From: Amblyornis subalaris
Taxonomy: Eukaryota; Chordata; Aves; Passeriformes; Ptilonorhynchidae
Assembly (NCBI GenBank): GCA_018881555.1
Contig: JACAXG010000169.1
Coordinates: forward strand, 1,466,977 to 1,530,976
Reading direction: 5' to 3'
DNA length: 64,000 bases
In this document: piece by piece, positions 1-14,400 of the stretch
How the letters are laid out: the number at the start of each line of letters is the position of its first letter
Position numbering within the stretch: the first letter of the stretch is position 1
Made by a program: the position numbers and the translations under genes
The notes under the pieces: generated by a model
Databases searched by the model: none
What the model was told of the DNA's origin: nothing
Seen by the model: only the letters and a program-made list of their open reading frames with translations

Positions 1-221
1 TTATCCTGCTCCAGAACTGAAATGTTCAGGCTCTAGAACTGCAGTCTCAAAATACAAACACTTGGGAAAGAAATCCTCTGCAAAGTCACACAAACTTCAG
101 TCTTTTGCATCAGGGAAGGAAAAGGAATAGCCCAAGTGCTTTACCCTGTAGGATCAAAGGTAAGTGTGCTGCAAGAGGAAAGATGTAACCTAAGAACTTC
201 CCCCCTCCCCCAGCCAAAATC

Positions 222-530
222 TCCNAGAATCACNGAACCATGGAATACCCTGAGCTGGAAGGGACCCACCAGGATCGCTGACTCCAGCCCTTGGCCCTGC
301 ACAGACACCCNANCAATCCCANCCTGTGCATCCCTGGGAGCGTTGTCCAAANGCTCCTGGAGCTCTGGCAGCCTTGGGGCCGGGACCATTCCCTGGGGAG
401 CCTGTTCAGTGCCCACNACCCTCTGGGGGAAGAACCTTTCCTGATATCCAACCTGACCCTCCCTGGCACAGCTCCAGCCGTTCCCTGGGTGCTGTCCCTG
501 GTCACAGAGCAGAGATAGGTGCTGCCCCTC
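222..530 (-). repeat. CR1 LINE 3' fragment, songbird-type
   Basis: The plus strand reads as the reverse complement of a CR1 3' end: a 'ctggaagggaccca' start, a run about dollar-sized Pro/Ser-like CR1 text ending in 'gttccctgggtgctgtccctggtcacag'. The same text recurs at 15662, 50058 and 56560. It holds more Ns than its flanks. Confidence 0.85.
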
Positions 531-3500
531 CATCCCTGTTCTGTCAGTTGACTGATCCATTGCTTTTCCTTTGGATACAANATCCTCACTAGTGACTACT
601 GTCCAATGATTATTTATTCCTTTTAGGATTTCACACTCCTGCCAAGCTCGGCAGGTTCCAATACTCTCCACAGAAGCCCTGGCTGGTTACCAGATGAAAA
701 ACTGCCTGCGTGGCTGGGCTGTGTCCAGCTCCCCATTCCTTCTCACTAATCATCATTTGTCTGCAGAAAGGGAGAAATAGCGGATGTGTTCTCAGGATAT
801 TTGCTTTGTAGGAACAAAGAACANGGTCAGGTGTTCAGGACTGGCTGCCTGTGGCTGGACAGTTCTTGGTACAGTTTATAAAGACCAAGCTTACCCTCAC
901 CTTTGTAGCTCCATCCCACCCTGCTAGCCCAGTGCTCCAACACCAAATCCAACCCCTTGNTGCAGTCACCCAACGCTGAAGGACATTCTATGGATCCTGA
1001 AAGGATGGGGTATTAAGTAGCCTAAGACACAATAACCTCGTCTGAGCCACTTCAGCTGTGTTTTGTGTTACTAAAGGGAACCAACAGTGGATACCTTTCT
1101 GTTCAGAAAGAAATCAGTTCCAGTGGACAGTCAGGCTCTGATTTACAACTCAGGAGATCTCTGCCTGTGCCTTGGGGTAAAAAACATTATTTAGGGAGCA
1201 GCAGCAACAGCTTAATGGGTGTGTAATATTCCAAGCTGCAAATCCCTGGCTGGTTTGCACACACTCCTGAGAGACAAGCTGAGAGGTGCTGGAGCTCTGT
1301 GTATCACAAGAAGGTGGTGGTTTTAACAAGGCTGACTCCATATCTGAAAGAAAAAAATCCCCCCCCACAAGTTTCTATTATTGTAAATTCTTTAAATAGG
1401 TTTAGCCTTGTACAAATCCAGCCCTTCAGCAGGTATTTCTGTCTGAATGGGTGACTTGATCTNTGGCTGCTGCCTGCTCCGTATGTTTGCAGTGAGAGGG
1501 AGAGGCACTGGAGTGAATTCCTGAGCATGCCCTGGAGAGGGATCTGCCACAGGCTGTGGCTGCACCAGGCTCAGTTATTTTGGACACCTGAAGAGCACAG
1601 ACCCCATGGTGCCCCTGTCACAAAGGACACACACACACAGAGTGTATTTCTGTACTCCAGAGTAACCTACTGCCTAAGAAAACAAACAGGGTGGAACAGG
1701 AGAGAGGAATGAGGAAACTCTCTCCAGGCCTTGTTTCTCGCCCTCTCAGTGCTCTCACCCCAGGTGAGAGAAGCCANAGCCTCCATTTCACAACCCCTCA
1801 AGTTTTTAAGGAAAACTGCAAGACTCAGAGCTACACACAGNACTTCTCCTTTAAGCCACCATCCTGGAGCAGGACCTCAGAGAGGCTCTGCTCACACAGA
1901 GGTTTCTGTCCCAGCCCTGCCACGCCACTGTGGCAGCTCCACAAACCAGGCTGGTTCAGGAGAGGTGCAGCCAGGGGCAGATCNGACAGCAGCCACCTGT
2001 CAGCACCAGGACTCACCTTCACCCTCCACCAACACAAACCCAGTGCTGCCTCACCTCCACCCGCAAGGAGGCCACGTTGGTAACTGCAGGGCACAGAGAA
2101 GGGGAGGACAGGCAGGAGATGCCAGTGCACACACAAGTGCAGGTGAACGAGCTGGACCTGGGGAGATGCCAAAGCCAGAGCAGNCTTCTCAAGCAGGTCT
2201 CAGCCACAAGATCACTGCCATTACACATAACCTCCTCCACAGCTTCCAATCCTATTGCTTTTGTCATGTTCATCCAGAGTCCTGCAACTTCACAGCAAAT
2301 CACAGTTTTTCTTGTGGCAAAAACCCAAGGAAAATGCAACTTTCAATGCAGAAACACAGGACATGAAGAAACAGGACACACTATGGGAAGGCTCTACCAA
2401 GCTCCCAGAAAGCACTTTACAGTCAGCATGGTCTGAAACNTGGTGTGCAAATAGATCTTCCTTAAAGTCACATCCAAAGTGAATGAAGCCCCTCTCCAAA
2501 CCAGAGGTCTAACAGGATTAGCAATGGAGCCCTAAATCAATGCCCATTACAGCAGCAACTCTGCAGTGTCTCATCTTTCCCAGGCCAGAAAAACCCAAGA
2601 AATAAAACTAATTCCACTGGCTGTGCCCAAAAGGACTAGAGCCTTAAAAACCATGTCTCCAGTCTCCTTTAGAGCAGTTCTTTGTCCCACAGAGAGGGTG
2701 CTGCTGCAGTGGCCAGGACAGGACTGGCTCCTGGGACCCTCCCAACTCCTCTCAGCACAGCAGGAGTGATTCATGCCCTGGGTCTCTCCACTCAACACTT
2801 CTGGTATCAAGAACAGGGTCAGGAGGTCCCTCTCTTCTCCTGAAGAAGTGAGAAAGACCTAGTAATATTTACCATGAATTAAAATCAAAGTTCCTGAGAC
2901 AAAGCCAAGCGAAAAAGATTAGAAATAGCAAGTTGGAAATGCAGAGATTTCCTGCTTGCACATCAAGTACAGCTCAGTGCTGCGTGACACAAAGGAATGC
3001 TACAGAAAAAACAGAGAAGGAATGGAAAAGGCACCCAGGAGTTCCTGGTGCTCTACTTACAGCAGTGCNGCTGGCAGACTGAGCTCCACTGGCTCCCAGC
3101 TCGTGGTCCCAAGCCCAATCCCGTTTTTGTTCAGCAGTGCTGTAAAGGGAGTGGGAGGGAGGCAGAAGCCTGCAGACACTGCAGCTCTGTTCACTGNCTC
3201 TGGCTGTGGGCTCCACTGGGCTCGTCATCAGGAGACCTAAGCACTGCTTTTAGTTTATTCAATTTCCTGGCAAACTTTTCTACTTTAACTGCTTCCTTTC
3301 CAAGTGGGTGGACTTGTGATTCTTCCAGGATCCCAGGCTTAGCTCCAGAACTGTTTAAAGGCACAGCTGAGGGACTGAGCAATTCTACCTGTTCATGCAG
3401 TAGGAGCAGCCAGCAGTGGCAGCCAGGCCCCCCTAGGCCAAGCTATAAAGACACACTTTAAAGACACAGGGAACAAACACTACATTCTTCACTAATGTAG

Positions 3501-5824
3501 TAGAACACGTGTTACAGAGACACACTGTTGTTTTCCAGTGTCAAAATTCTCCTTGGAACACTCCCAAGTGGCTTCAAAAACCCCAGGCTGGCACTGAGAC
3601 ACAGGGAGGGACTGTGCTGTGCCCAGCACACTTAATTGCACACCTCTGTTTTTCCCTTGCACAATTCCTGAAGAAGGAACTCTCAGTGCTATATTAAGAA
3701 TTCAAGCAATGTTTGTAAGCTCACNGCAGAACTGTGGCTTGGCCTCATACTGCCTCACCACCTTAGAGTCTCAACCTAAAGCTTTTTCCAGAAGTTTAAG
3801 GCTTCCTAAAAGTTCAACACACCAGAAGGGGTTTGGATAAAGAGAAAGAAAAGGGCAGGGCTCAGGAGATCCAAAACACACTGAGGGTCACGAGTTTGGA
3901 TATCCTGGGGTTTGTCCCTGACCATGGAAGCTTGCAAATGGATTCAAGCTGGCTCAGCAGAGCCAGGNAGGAACACACATTGTGACACAGGGCACATTCT
4001 CTCCACCTGTAAGCAGGCTGAGCTATTCACACCCATGGGTTTCAGAACTTCTGAAGGATGACAGGCACTCTGGAGGATGTCCAGCCTGAGATGGCAGAAG
4101 GTGGAGCGCAGGAAGTGGAGAACGACAGGCAAAAAAAGAGCTGAGCTGGGCTGCAGACAACATCTTGTGTGGAGGTTTGAAGGGCACGATGCCTGGGCAG
4201 CCTGTGACACGCCAGGAGGGAAGCAGGCAGCAGGGACAGGCAGCCAAGCTGGGAGCACCCAGAGCCCAGCTCTCACAGCTGGAATGCACAACACACACAA
4301 AGAATGGGCTTTTAAATACGACATNCAGGGCTCTCATGTTTTATGGGGGGAGAAATCCACCCAGGAGATGNGATCCTCTGTCATCACCTCCAGAGAGGAT
4401 CCCAGCTGGAACCACTACGGCACAGTTGTGGATTCTGAACGTAACGACAAAGTTTTGGCACATCAAAACCTCTCTGCTGTCCATGAGCCATGCCCATGAC
4501 TGACAAGGCTGAGACAGATCCTTGTTCAGGTGACCCTGAGAAACCCCACAGGCAGGATCCGGGAGGAGAGCGAAGCAAAACCACATCACCCACACAGGGA
4601 GGTTTGGGGTGACGCTTTAAGCCGGAGTTGAGCTCAGGTTCTCTGCATCACACCCTGCACTACGTGCTCCTCCAAACATCCATCCTTCAGGGTTCCTGGC
4701 TGCCACCATTTGCTTATTTTATTCTTACCAAATCCTTGTGTTTCTTTCCCACATTCCACACTTGTACCAATGCATGTTTGTCCCTCTCATTACAGGGCTG
4801 CTGTGTCCCCAAGGGTCAGGCTGCCCCCTCCACATGGAACCACAGCACCCATGCACATGGAAACCCCCAAACGATGGTCCAGTTCCAGTCTATGGATTCC
4901 AGCTGGGATGCTGGCTCACACAAGCCTCCTGCAGCAGCACAACATTACTTGGCAGNTTGATGCAGTTATATACATTAATTAACATTTAACTAAAATGAAG
5001 ATTAAAACAAGTTGATGAAGTATCATCATAATTCAATCCTTAAGGTCCTGTCCTCTGCTCTGAACCAAAGCATCCCTCAGCTGTACAACTAAAGCAAAGC
5101 TGGTCACATTCACCCAGCANAATCTCCATTACTTGAGGAGGGGCCAGAGCTCTTCCTCTCAGCAAGGCGACAATAATATCCCTTTGATGGAGTTTATTTT
5201 CATAGCAAACTTGTCTGGTCACCTTCTGTTAGAGGCTTCCCTNGAATGGGATGGTCATTCCTAATCTCCCAGCTTCTGCAGACGCCTCAGGAAACCTGTA
5301 ATCTTTGAACAAGAAAAAAAAANAACCCAGGACAGACTGTTCTTTACAGGACAATGCACTGAACTTCATTAAGTGAAGCACACACCATGCCATTACTCAC
5401 AGGCCCAACGGAGTGACAGGCAGCCAAAAACAATCCTGCAGAGCAGAAAACCTCAGACTCTAAGCCTGATAACATCAGANGAAAGGCTGAGAAATGCTGG
5501 CAAGAGCTGTGTACAGGTGGCAAAATAAGGGGCAGTGAGTTAGGCTGAGCACCAAACAGCCTCTTTTGTGGTCAAGGGTTTGCCTCAGCCATACTGAAAC
5601 TACAGGAGACGGAAAAGCAATAAAAGTAGGATACTCCTGAGAAGCCTGGCAAAACTGAGGAGTCCTTGCCAACCTTTTCCTGGCTGCAGCCTCATGTCTG
5701 CCAGAGAAGTNTGACCCAGCCCAGGTGCAAACACCTGGAATGCGCAGGGAGCTTTGCAAGAGATCCAAGAGTGATCCTCTACTGTCTCACAAAGGGTTCC
5801 CAACTCCACTGAGCTACAACCAGG

Positions 5825-5925
5825 CAGTTAGACCCGATGGTACTTNAAGATCTCTTCCAAATTAACTATCCCATCCTACTCCTATTCCTCTTCTATCCTA
5901 TTCTACCCTACAACAGCCNCTCTGC
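5825..5925 (+). repeat. Degraded CR1 3' tail with pyrimidine-rich microsatellite
   Basis: A decayed version of the 'gatgatcttaaaggtcttttccaac' type CR1 3' tail is followed by loose repeats of TATCC/TATTC-like units up to about 5925. The short length and divergence make the family call less certain. Confidence 0.5.
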
Positions 5926-8900
5926 TTGTGCTGGCCACCTCTCAACCCTTGCCTCAATAGCACAGGTAAGATCACTTCCACAGTGACCACAGCAACCTTT
6001 AGCAAGAGGTGACAGAACCAACGCTGTCACTCCTCAGTTTGTCTCCTTCCCTCACAAATCCCAGGTCAGCAGTGCAGGTGTAGAAGCTGCCCTCATCTCC
6101 AAAAGAATCNCACACACATTCCAGTGAACATTTTGTTTTCCTTTGAAAGAAGCACTGCAGTCTCAGAGACCAAACTGTTGGGCCANAACTTGGGGTCACC
6201 ACTTGCTCCCCAGGGACCCCACTGTTGGCAGGACATGGGACACCTCCATCTCTTCAGCACAGCAGCACAAGCTCCTTGCCTTCTGCTGTGGTGAGTGACA
6301 GTGGTTTGGAAGGTGCACACCAGGCTCTGGGGCTCAGAGTACAGCAGCGGGTACACGTGATGGATCACTCTCCCACCTTTGCAAATACAACACAGCCCTT
6401 GCCCTGCCCAATGCAAAACAGTAGGAAGGGCACGACACCCGGAATTCCACTGGATTGGGTCTGGCACCTGCTGTGAACGCCACAGGGTACAGGCTTGCAA
6501 AACAGTCTGTTTGGCAGATGTTGCTGAGGGCACGTCTGTCACAGAAGCCTGGCTCAAGGGAGGGAGTTTTGGGTGACAGACAAGTGCTGAAGGCTGTCAC
6601 GAGGCTGAGGACACTTATCCACTCAAAAGACTCTTATCCATACAAAGGACAACCAGGCAGGACACAGCAAACTCGTTTTAGAGAAACAGATGTCAAGAAT
6701 GCCATGAACTGAAGTTTCCAGCACTAACCTGCTCCCACCCTGATAAAACACAAATACCTTCAACCTGCGTGAGCCCAAANTAACCTGAAGTGCCCAGTGG
6801 GACACTTTCCAAGGATCACAGCACATTCCACCTTTGGCTGTCTTTGACAACCCCAGCCAGGGACTATAATAAGCCAAGCAAATCCAAAGGGCGGCTCNGG
6901 GAACAAAGCAGAGCTCACTTGGCCCGGAGCTGCCCACCTGCTGACCAGCAGCAGAGGGCCAGGAACAGACATGTCAACCACATGTTGTTGTTTTTATTGC
7001 TAATAAATGCCAAGGAACATTGTATTCATAAAGAGGAGCTGCTACATCAGCAGACAGCAAAGTGGAATAGTGACAAGGTGGTACCAATTAAAAGGNGATT
7101 GGCATTTCTTCCATAGCTCAGTTTCCCAAAACCTTCCCCTTTTATATGTTTGCTCCCAGAAAACAGCCTCAGCTCCAGTCAGCTCTGCCCACTGGGCACA
7201 ATGAGCGAGGACACCTCATGGGATGTCNAAGCCAGAGCAGATCCATTCCGCACGAGGCCTCCGATTCCTGCACTCAGGAGTGACTTGTCCTGCTCAAGCC
7301 CACCATGAACACAATTTCTTCCATTCTGTACATGGACAGTGTTTCCCACCCCNTTTTCATTTCTTTCACCACCAGTCTTTTGGATCCTGTATTTGCCCTG
7401 GGCTGTTCATTGTCCCCCTTTCTGTCTGGGGGGATGAGGCGTTCATGCCCCTTTCTGGCACACAAGAGCACAGAAGTTTCTGGAAAGCNGCAGAATTGAG
7501 GCACCTCAGGACATGCAAGACCTGAGGAGTGACTGCCATTCCCACAGCTCCTGAAGCAGAGGAGATGCTGTACCACAGCTGACTCATGATTCTCTCATCT
7601 GGAGAGACCAGCATGGCATCAGAGATACCAAAAGTGACACAGGATGCCACATTACAATTTCTTTATGAAACATCCAGGCTAAAGGCTCCTACCAAAGCAT
7701 GGCAGACACCAAAATACCCTACAGCCAACACCAGCATGAATTCAGAGCTAGAACTGACAAGTTTCCACCAATGGCAATTCCCAGGAGGCATCACAGAACT
7801 TCAGCGTTCCCTGTGCATGTCAGAACCCTCTGAAGCAACCACCTGCAGCCCAGCAGGCCACGCCATCAGAGCTTTACCTCTCTTCTTCACACCAGCAAGG
7901 GCGTGGCACAGGAACACAGTAACACATATCCAGGTCACAAAATCCCCAGGATCCAGCTCCCAGGGAGGAGAAACGTGAGGGCCTTCCCTTCCTGGCAGGA
8001 AAAGAGGAAGTTTAGGCAGAGATAAGGCAGAATGGCTCAAAGGCCAGTGGTGTCAGAGGCCGTGTTGGGATGGAGGAGCAGGAGCGTGCGTGGTGCTCAG
8101 TCAGGAATCACCTGGGAAGCTCCCACTAAAAACTCTCAGCACTCACTCGTCAGCTGAGGACAACTGAGGATCCTGAGCAGTGAGGAGACACCGGACAGCA
8201 CTGGGAAGAGGAGACAGAAAAGCAGGGCCACGTGAGCCATATTTTCCAAGATTACGTAATTCTTGAACAAACAGATACTTCCTTATCCTCTGTGGCCGTT
8301 TTTGCGCAGATGTTACACAACCAAACACAGGAATGGTGACCAGGGAGATGTGATCCATATGGCCAGAGAGCAGCAACCATCCTGCTGCCTCNGGGGAGGC
8401 TGAGAACAAGTGGGACNGAGTCCTGTGATCCTCTTCAAAAACTTTTTAATATAAAAATATATTAATACTTGGAACTCTTATCTTGCAAGATATGTATCCT
8501 GTAAGATTAGACAACTTCTGCTTCCTTAGAAAAACCAGGCCTAGTGGAGAATTTCACTTCCTATTTCATATGCCCTAATCAAGAACGGCTTCCAGCATGT
8601 GTTCCTCTACCTACAACAGGCTCTTTTTAAATGAAGGGAGAAGTTTTATCTTCAAATGAAGAAAGAAAACTACCTTTTGCATACAAGATTCCTCACCATG
8701 CTCACTAATTCANCATCCAGATCCCTGCAGGTTCAACACCTCCTGCGCCACTTGTATGTTTTGTCTCCCACAAAAATGTGTCTGTCCACAGGGTAAGGAC
8801 ATGGATCATTGTCTGTGACTGTTCAGTGGCCACATGCAGAAGCATTCCATCTCTAAGGAATCACAGATATGTCAGGATGCCAGACAGGGAACTACTTGCA

Positions 8901-11160
8901 AGTTAATTCCTGATAAACCATTGCTCCATGGTTTGCTGGAGTGGGAAGGACACAAGCAGACTACACAGCTCTGACAAGATTGATTTTATAGGGTACCTTC
9001 GAGCCTTAAGACCTGTAAAACTGTAAAATAATCTCAGGAGAGACAAAATGAAACCCAGAGTGAAAAAGTGTATTCTCAAGTAAGGAAACACAAGTTTCCT
9101 CTGAGGCAAAAGTGAGTCAGTGTGCCCTAGAAGTGCATTACCAGGTCTTTAATACAGGTGTAGGATTACAGATGTTATCTATTATTATCCTATTACTGAT
9201 GTTATCTAGCAATAGCATAAATACCTTTGTCCCATGCAGATAAAACCAGTGCTGAGGGTAATAAATGGACAGCACTGGTTTATTAGAGGCCTCATAAAAG
9301 GGAGTNCAGCAACAGGTGATTCACAGGAGATTCCCAGATCTTACTCTACTTCACCCATTTTCGCACAGCTCATTTTCCGTCTCTGGCTGCTTTTCAACAT
9401 CATAACCAGACTTTGCGCAGGAAAGGCAACACTTGTACACAAGTTCTGAACTGGCTTTCAGGTGTTTTGAGCACCTGGACAAGAAGAAAACCACACTCCA
9501 GACCCGATGTTAATTTTTAGGAGGCCATTCCACACGTATGATATGAGACATACTTGTTTAAGCAATTCACACACATTTTTCCACGTCCAGTACAGCCACA
9601 CACTCATTAGCTTCCACCACATGGGAAAGCGTCCTTGAAGAGCAATTCCAGGAGCACATTTCCCTCCTTTCTTTTCCTATTAAAGCAGTTGTTTGTCTAT
9701 AATTACTCCTTAGAAGCGTGTCCATGTGCAGACACAGCGTTCTGAGGTGGCCACTCAGCCACTCCCCTTCCCTGGAGCTGCCACGTTCCAGCCTGTGCCA
9801 AACATCGCCGCAACAGCCACGTGTTGGTGTCAGCTCCTACCCGGATACGCTGGGATTTCCAGCTCCTGCTCTGGCGTGTCAGGGTCACCTTTGAAATGCA
9901 GGCTTTGACTAAAGACCTAAGAGTTCACAAGGCTGACTTTTAGAAAAATAATTTCTCTTGCAGAGGAGAAATTTTCATTTTGCACCACCATCCCTCAGCA
10001 CAAGAACTTGTTCTACCACGGCCAAGAATCAAATTCTTTTGCGCTTCCAAACATTTGTTTTGAGAAGCCTGAAGCTGTTTCTGAGCAAGATGCAAGGCAG
10101 AACTCAGGTCACAGCACTAAATCCATTCCAGTGGGTTTTTAATTAAGCCCAGGAAGTCAATCTGTGTTTTGGGAGATGGTTAAGCCCAAACAATACAGCA
10201 CCAGAGGCATCTTCCCACTCTTGCTCCGTGATCTTTGCAAATGTTAAAAGGATGGAACAGAGACATATAAACAGCTTCCAGGTAGTAATGCAAATACTTG
10301 TAAGGATTCAGAGCACAAATTCATAGCCTCAGTCCATGGAACAGAGCATTTCCACATTCTCCTTTTGGAAAGGCAACTGAACTATTGAAAGTATTATTGA
10401 AATAACTGAATCATTCAAAATACAATCTCAGCAAGGCAGAAGATCTCCAATATCAAGAAGAGGAAAAGAGCAATCAACTCAATTCTCTGGGAAGGAACTT
10501 CTCTTTGGAAGAGGCTTGGCCTCGTGACACACTTCTGACAGGAAGAGTCATGTCTCTAGGGCATGGAAAGCTGGAACAAGGAGCCATCAACAATTTTTCT
10601 ATGAGAGACAAAAAACCACTCTGGGAAAGAGCTTCAAACGCTGCCTTTTTCATCGTTTTCAAACCNCTGGACTGCCATAGAGCTGCTAATCCAAAGCAGA
10701 AAATGATTCAGAGCTAAAAAGTGCTGAGTACTTACTGTTCCAGAGACAGGTTTTCCATCTACCAACTCCAGGAGAGCNGTCTTCTCCCGACAGGCAACCA
10801 GTCTGAGACCGACCAAAGTTTCTCAACCCTCACATAATGCTGACAAGCACATCATTATCTCTATCCAAAGCTAACCATTAACTACTGCTTGGATTATCTT
10901 AGGACCAGACCAAGCACTGGGATGCTCACACAGAGATCCACNGAGCACCAAAAGCAGCTCCTGAGTCTCCCTCACGAGATCTTTGCAAAAATGCAAAGAG
11001 ATTTTAGAACTCCCTGATCAGATTAAATGCATTGCAGAGATTACTTTCCAAGACATGAACCACAACACATTTCAAACATTCGTATCTCTGTCAGATAAAT
11101 TAGTGGTTTGCTGGCTTTTGGATATTGTAACAAAGCAAGCTTGGTTTATTTCAGTATTTN

Positions 11161-11435
11161 TATTTAACTATTAAGTATTCAAACGGAAAGAGGGCAGGTT
11201 TAGATTACATATTAGGAAGACAGTCTTCCCTGNGAGNGTGGTGAGGCCCTGGCACAGGTTGCCCTGAGAAGCTGTGGCCGCCCCTGGATCCCTGAAAGTG
11301 TCCAAGGCCAGGTTGGACAGGGCTTGGAGCAACCTGGGATAGTGGAAGGTGTCCCTGCCCATGGCAAACAATGGAACAAAATGGGCTCTTAGGTCCCTTC
11401 CAACCCAAACCACTCTGTGATTCTATGATTCTATC
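11161..11435 (+). repeat. CR1 LINE 3' fragment
   Basis: The copy contains the CR1 phrases 'ggttggacagggcttggagcaacctggga' split over 11310-11342 and 'ccaacccaaaccactctgtgattctatgattctat' at the end. The terminal ATTCTATG octamer repeat is the CR1 3' hallmark. It belongs to a different subfamily from the copies at 222 and 15662, matching instead the copies at 39155 and 51955. Confidence 0.9.
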
Positions 11436-14400
11436 TGCCCCATAATGAAGAAATGTGACATCTTCAAAACTATCAGCCAGTTTTTAGAAGCTTTGGGAAG
11501 TGGTAAAAAAATAACAAGGCAGATAAATCATCAATTGTGCAGAAATTTTTCAACCATGTANAAGACAAATCCTGTTGGGGTAGCCAGCTCTGTGACCCCT
11601 CTGCTTGGAAAGCTGGAGTACACAATTCCTATAGAAAAAAAAAGTGACAAAGGAGGAAAAGTGCAAGAACAACCGTGCTGTGCCCTGCAACACAAAGGCC
11701 TCGTGGTAGGGGCTGTGGTTTCATGCAAGATCAAAAGCAAGAGTTACACAAAAAGGGATCAACTGACAAGCATTGCATGTGATCCTGCTATTATGATGTC
11801 CTGGAGGGCTTTACTTGAGGAATTCAGAAAGTTAAGGAAAGTCATGCTGCTGCCAAGAGGTCTTTTAAACTAGAAGCAAAACAATCAGAACAAAGTGTAT
11901 TAGGCTTTACCACCCATACAGCAGGATATCCTATAGACACTGCTCTGTGCCTTGTATGAAAAGAGCAGCACAAAAATGGCTTTACAAGTACAACCAAGCC
12001 TGTAGCAGGAACATGAGGGCAGCTGTAAAACTCCCAACTGGCTTTGTTTTCAGTTGTTCNGGTTTTAATCTGACAATATCTGTAACATACTCCCCCAGCA
12101 CACATCAGTCTCACCTGACAGCACCTTAAACATTAAAGTGCAACACATCCTCCTGAGATAATGTCTTATCCCAAGTTAATGAAGGGCACCAAGGCCACTG
12201 GAAACTTGATTTGTATAAAACCCTCCTGGCAGAGAACCCAGAAATCATGACTCAGTCTCTTGTCAAATCCATTAGACCACGAGCTCAGACGATCACGGGA
12301 GCCGAGAAAACCAGACCAACGCTGGGATTGCATTTCACTCCCACAGTATCCCGAGGCTGGGTGTGTTCCTCAGGAGCTTGTGCTCCCACTTCCCTTATCA
12401 CTTTGATGTACAAGGGTTGATTTACCTATCGGAAATGCCCTCCCACGGAGCCACACTGATGGCAGCGCTGCGGTCACTTCCCAAGGGCTGGAGGAGAGTC
12501 AACTGGGATGGCTCCTACTGGGAGCACTGGCTTTGAGTCTNCTCCACATTTGTTAGTGTTTCTCCTTCCTAAGAAAAAGATGCAAGCTTGAAAATGCAGT
12601 GACAATGAGTTGTTGAGNCTCTTTAGTACAAGGCTTCTCAGAGCAGGAAAAGTTAACAGGGGAAGCAACTGAGTAATGGGATCCCTGGCTCCCAGCCCAG
12701 CCTCTGTCCAGGCTCCATATGGAGGATCCCAGCCAGGAGCAGCCAGGGTGGCACAAGCTGCTCCCATTCTCCTACACACAGTGCAGCCACCATTTGAAGA
12801 CATCAGATAAGGAGCAGGTTGGGTCACAGGGATGAGCATCTCCCCGAGGAGGCTGAAGCCGTATCCCTTTCCAGGAGCTGCTTTTCCCAGCTCCCAGGAG
12901 CAGGCCAGCCAGTCGGCTCACAGCATTAGCTCAGGATGTGCACTGCTCCTCACAGGTGGCCTCAAAGCACCTCCTAATCCTACAGAGCCAAGTCAAATTG
13001 AATTACCTCTAATTGGCAAAAAAGCCTGGAAGTGTATTTACCATAGACACTCTTTGCCCCAACAGATGCACNAAGTGTTTAGAAAAGAAAACAGCCAAGA
13101 CTGCCAGGTTCTTCTTATCCAGGTGAGCCAAAAGATCAGCAAAATATATCACAAAGCTCATACTCCAAGCTCCTGTACCTTCATCCNGGAAATGAGATCT
13201 GAATTCCTGATAACTAATGAGTAAGAGTGGGAAAAGGTTTAAGAAAGTGAAATGGTTCTCCTGAGGTCTCAAGAGAGAGCTTGGGGCACTCACTGTGAGT
13301 TCCATGCCAGAACACCTCTATTCTGTTCCTGGTTTTCTCCCAGCTTCTCAGGATTGATAGCAGGATGTGCTGAGCAACCAGTGAGAACACAGGAGCCTCA
13401 ATCACTTACAGCATTTGGCCTGTGCTCTATGGACTCCTGTACTAATTTTATTAGATAATATTAGAGTGAACAGATTATATGCTTGTACAACTTTTTTAAC
13501 AGATAATAAATGACATTCACATCTGTGATATAGCAAATGCNTGATTTTCTAAGATCATATACATAGAGAGGAAAAGAGCAGGAAGCAAAGNCATTGTTCT
13601 GGCAGCAATCACAGTTCAAGCCCCACTGGAAATCAACTGGACCCTTGTAGATATGAACTGATAACACAGGGAAGGTAAGACAATGGGAAANGACATTAAA
13701 AACTGTAGAAATAAAAAGGAAACATAAAAAGGAGCTATTTCATCACAGCCTCCCACTTNTAGATTGGCTTCTAAACCAGGAAAGTCTAATTCCAGGCCCA
13801 ACAAATGAAAGACTTTAGAAAGTGCAGCAAAATAGGAGTTTAATTTGTTTATAATAACTAGTCCCATTATTCTCTGCATTAGCAGATTCCAGCTTTCACA
13901 TGAAAAAAAGGTTAATGAAAAAATCATTGGCCTTGCGTTCCCTGGGACCTGATTGGGAACATTTCCAGAAAATTAGATTGAAACAAAAGGCAATGGAGTA
14001 GATTAACCAAGATTGGATTTCCCAGAGAAAAACAACACAAACTAGATTGAGTCTTTTTCATCCTCCCCCAAGAAAAAATTGCCAAGACTCCCAGCGATTT
14101 CCTGGCAGACTTGTGGAGAAGTTCATGCTGGCAATGTGCTTCAGCCCAACTTCACAAAACTCTGCTGCAGGCTCCTGCTAACTTTCAGGTGACCTTCAGG
14201 CCAGGGTAGGGAAGGCAGGTCTGCAGAGCCATGGCAGTTTTCTGGTGGGTACAGGGGTCTTCATAGCAAATAGAGAACCCAAGAAGGAAAGGAGAAAATA
14301 GCACATTTTAGTTCAAAGAACAAAAAGTTCTCTCTTTTCTTGGACCTAATTCTAATTGGAAAACAAGCCAGCTGAAAGGAAATTCTTCAAGGCCCTGCTC

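Noticed and set aside
5263..5433. Two tiny minus-strand exons (5433-5399 and 5297-5263) that join to IVFGCLSLRWACFLRRLQKLGD-like C-terminus, with AATAAA near 5193
   Set aside because: Both are about 35 bp, the peptide matches no family, and such combinations arise by chance in 17 kb of non-coding DNA.
6728..6769. Minus-strand segment with AG and GTTAGT borders encoding LKVFVFYQGGS
   Set aside because: No polypyrimidine tract before the acceptor and no homology.
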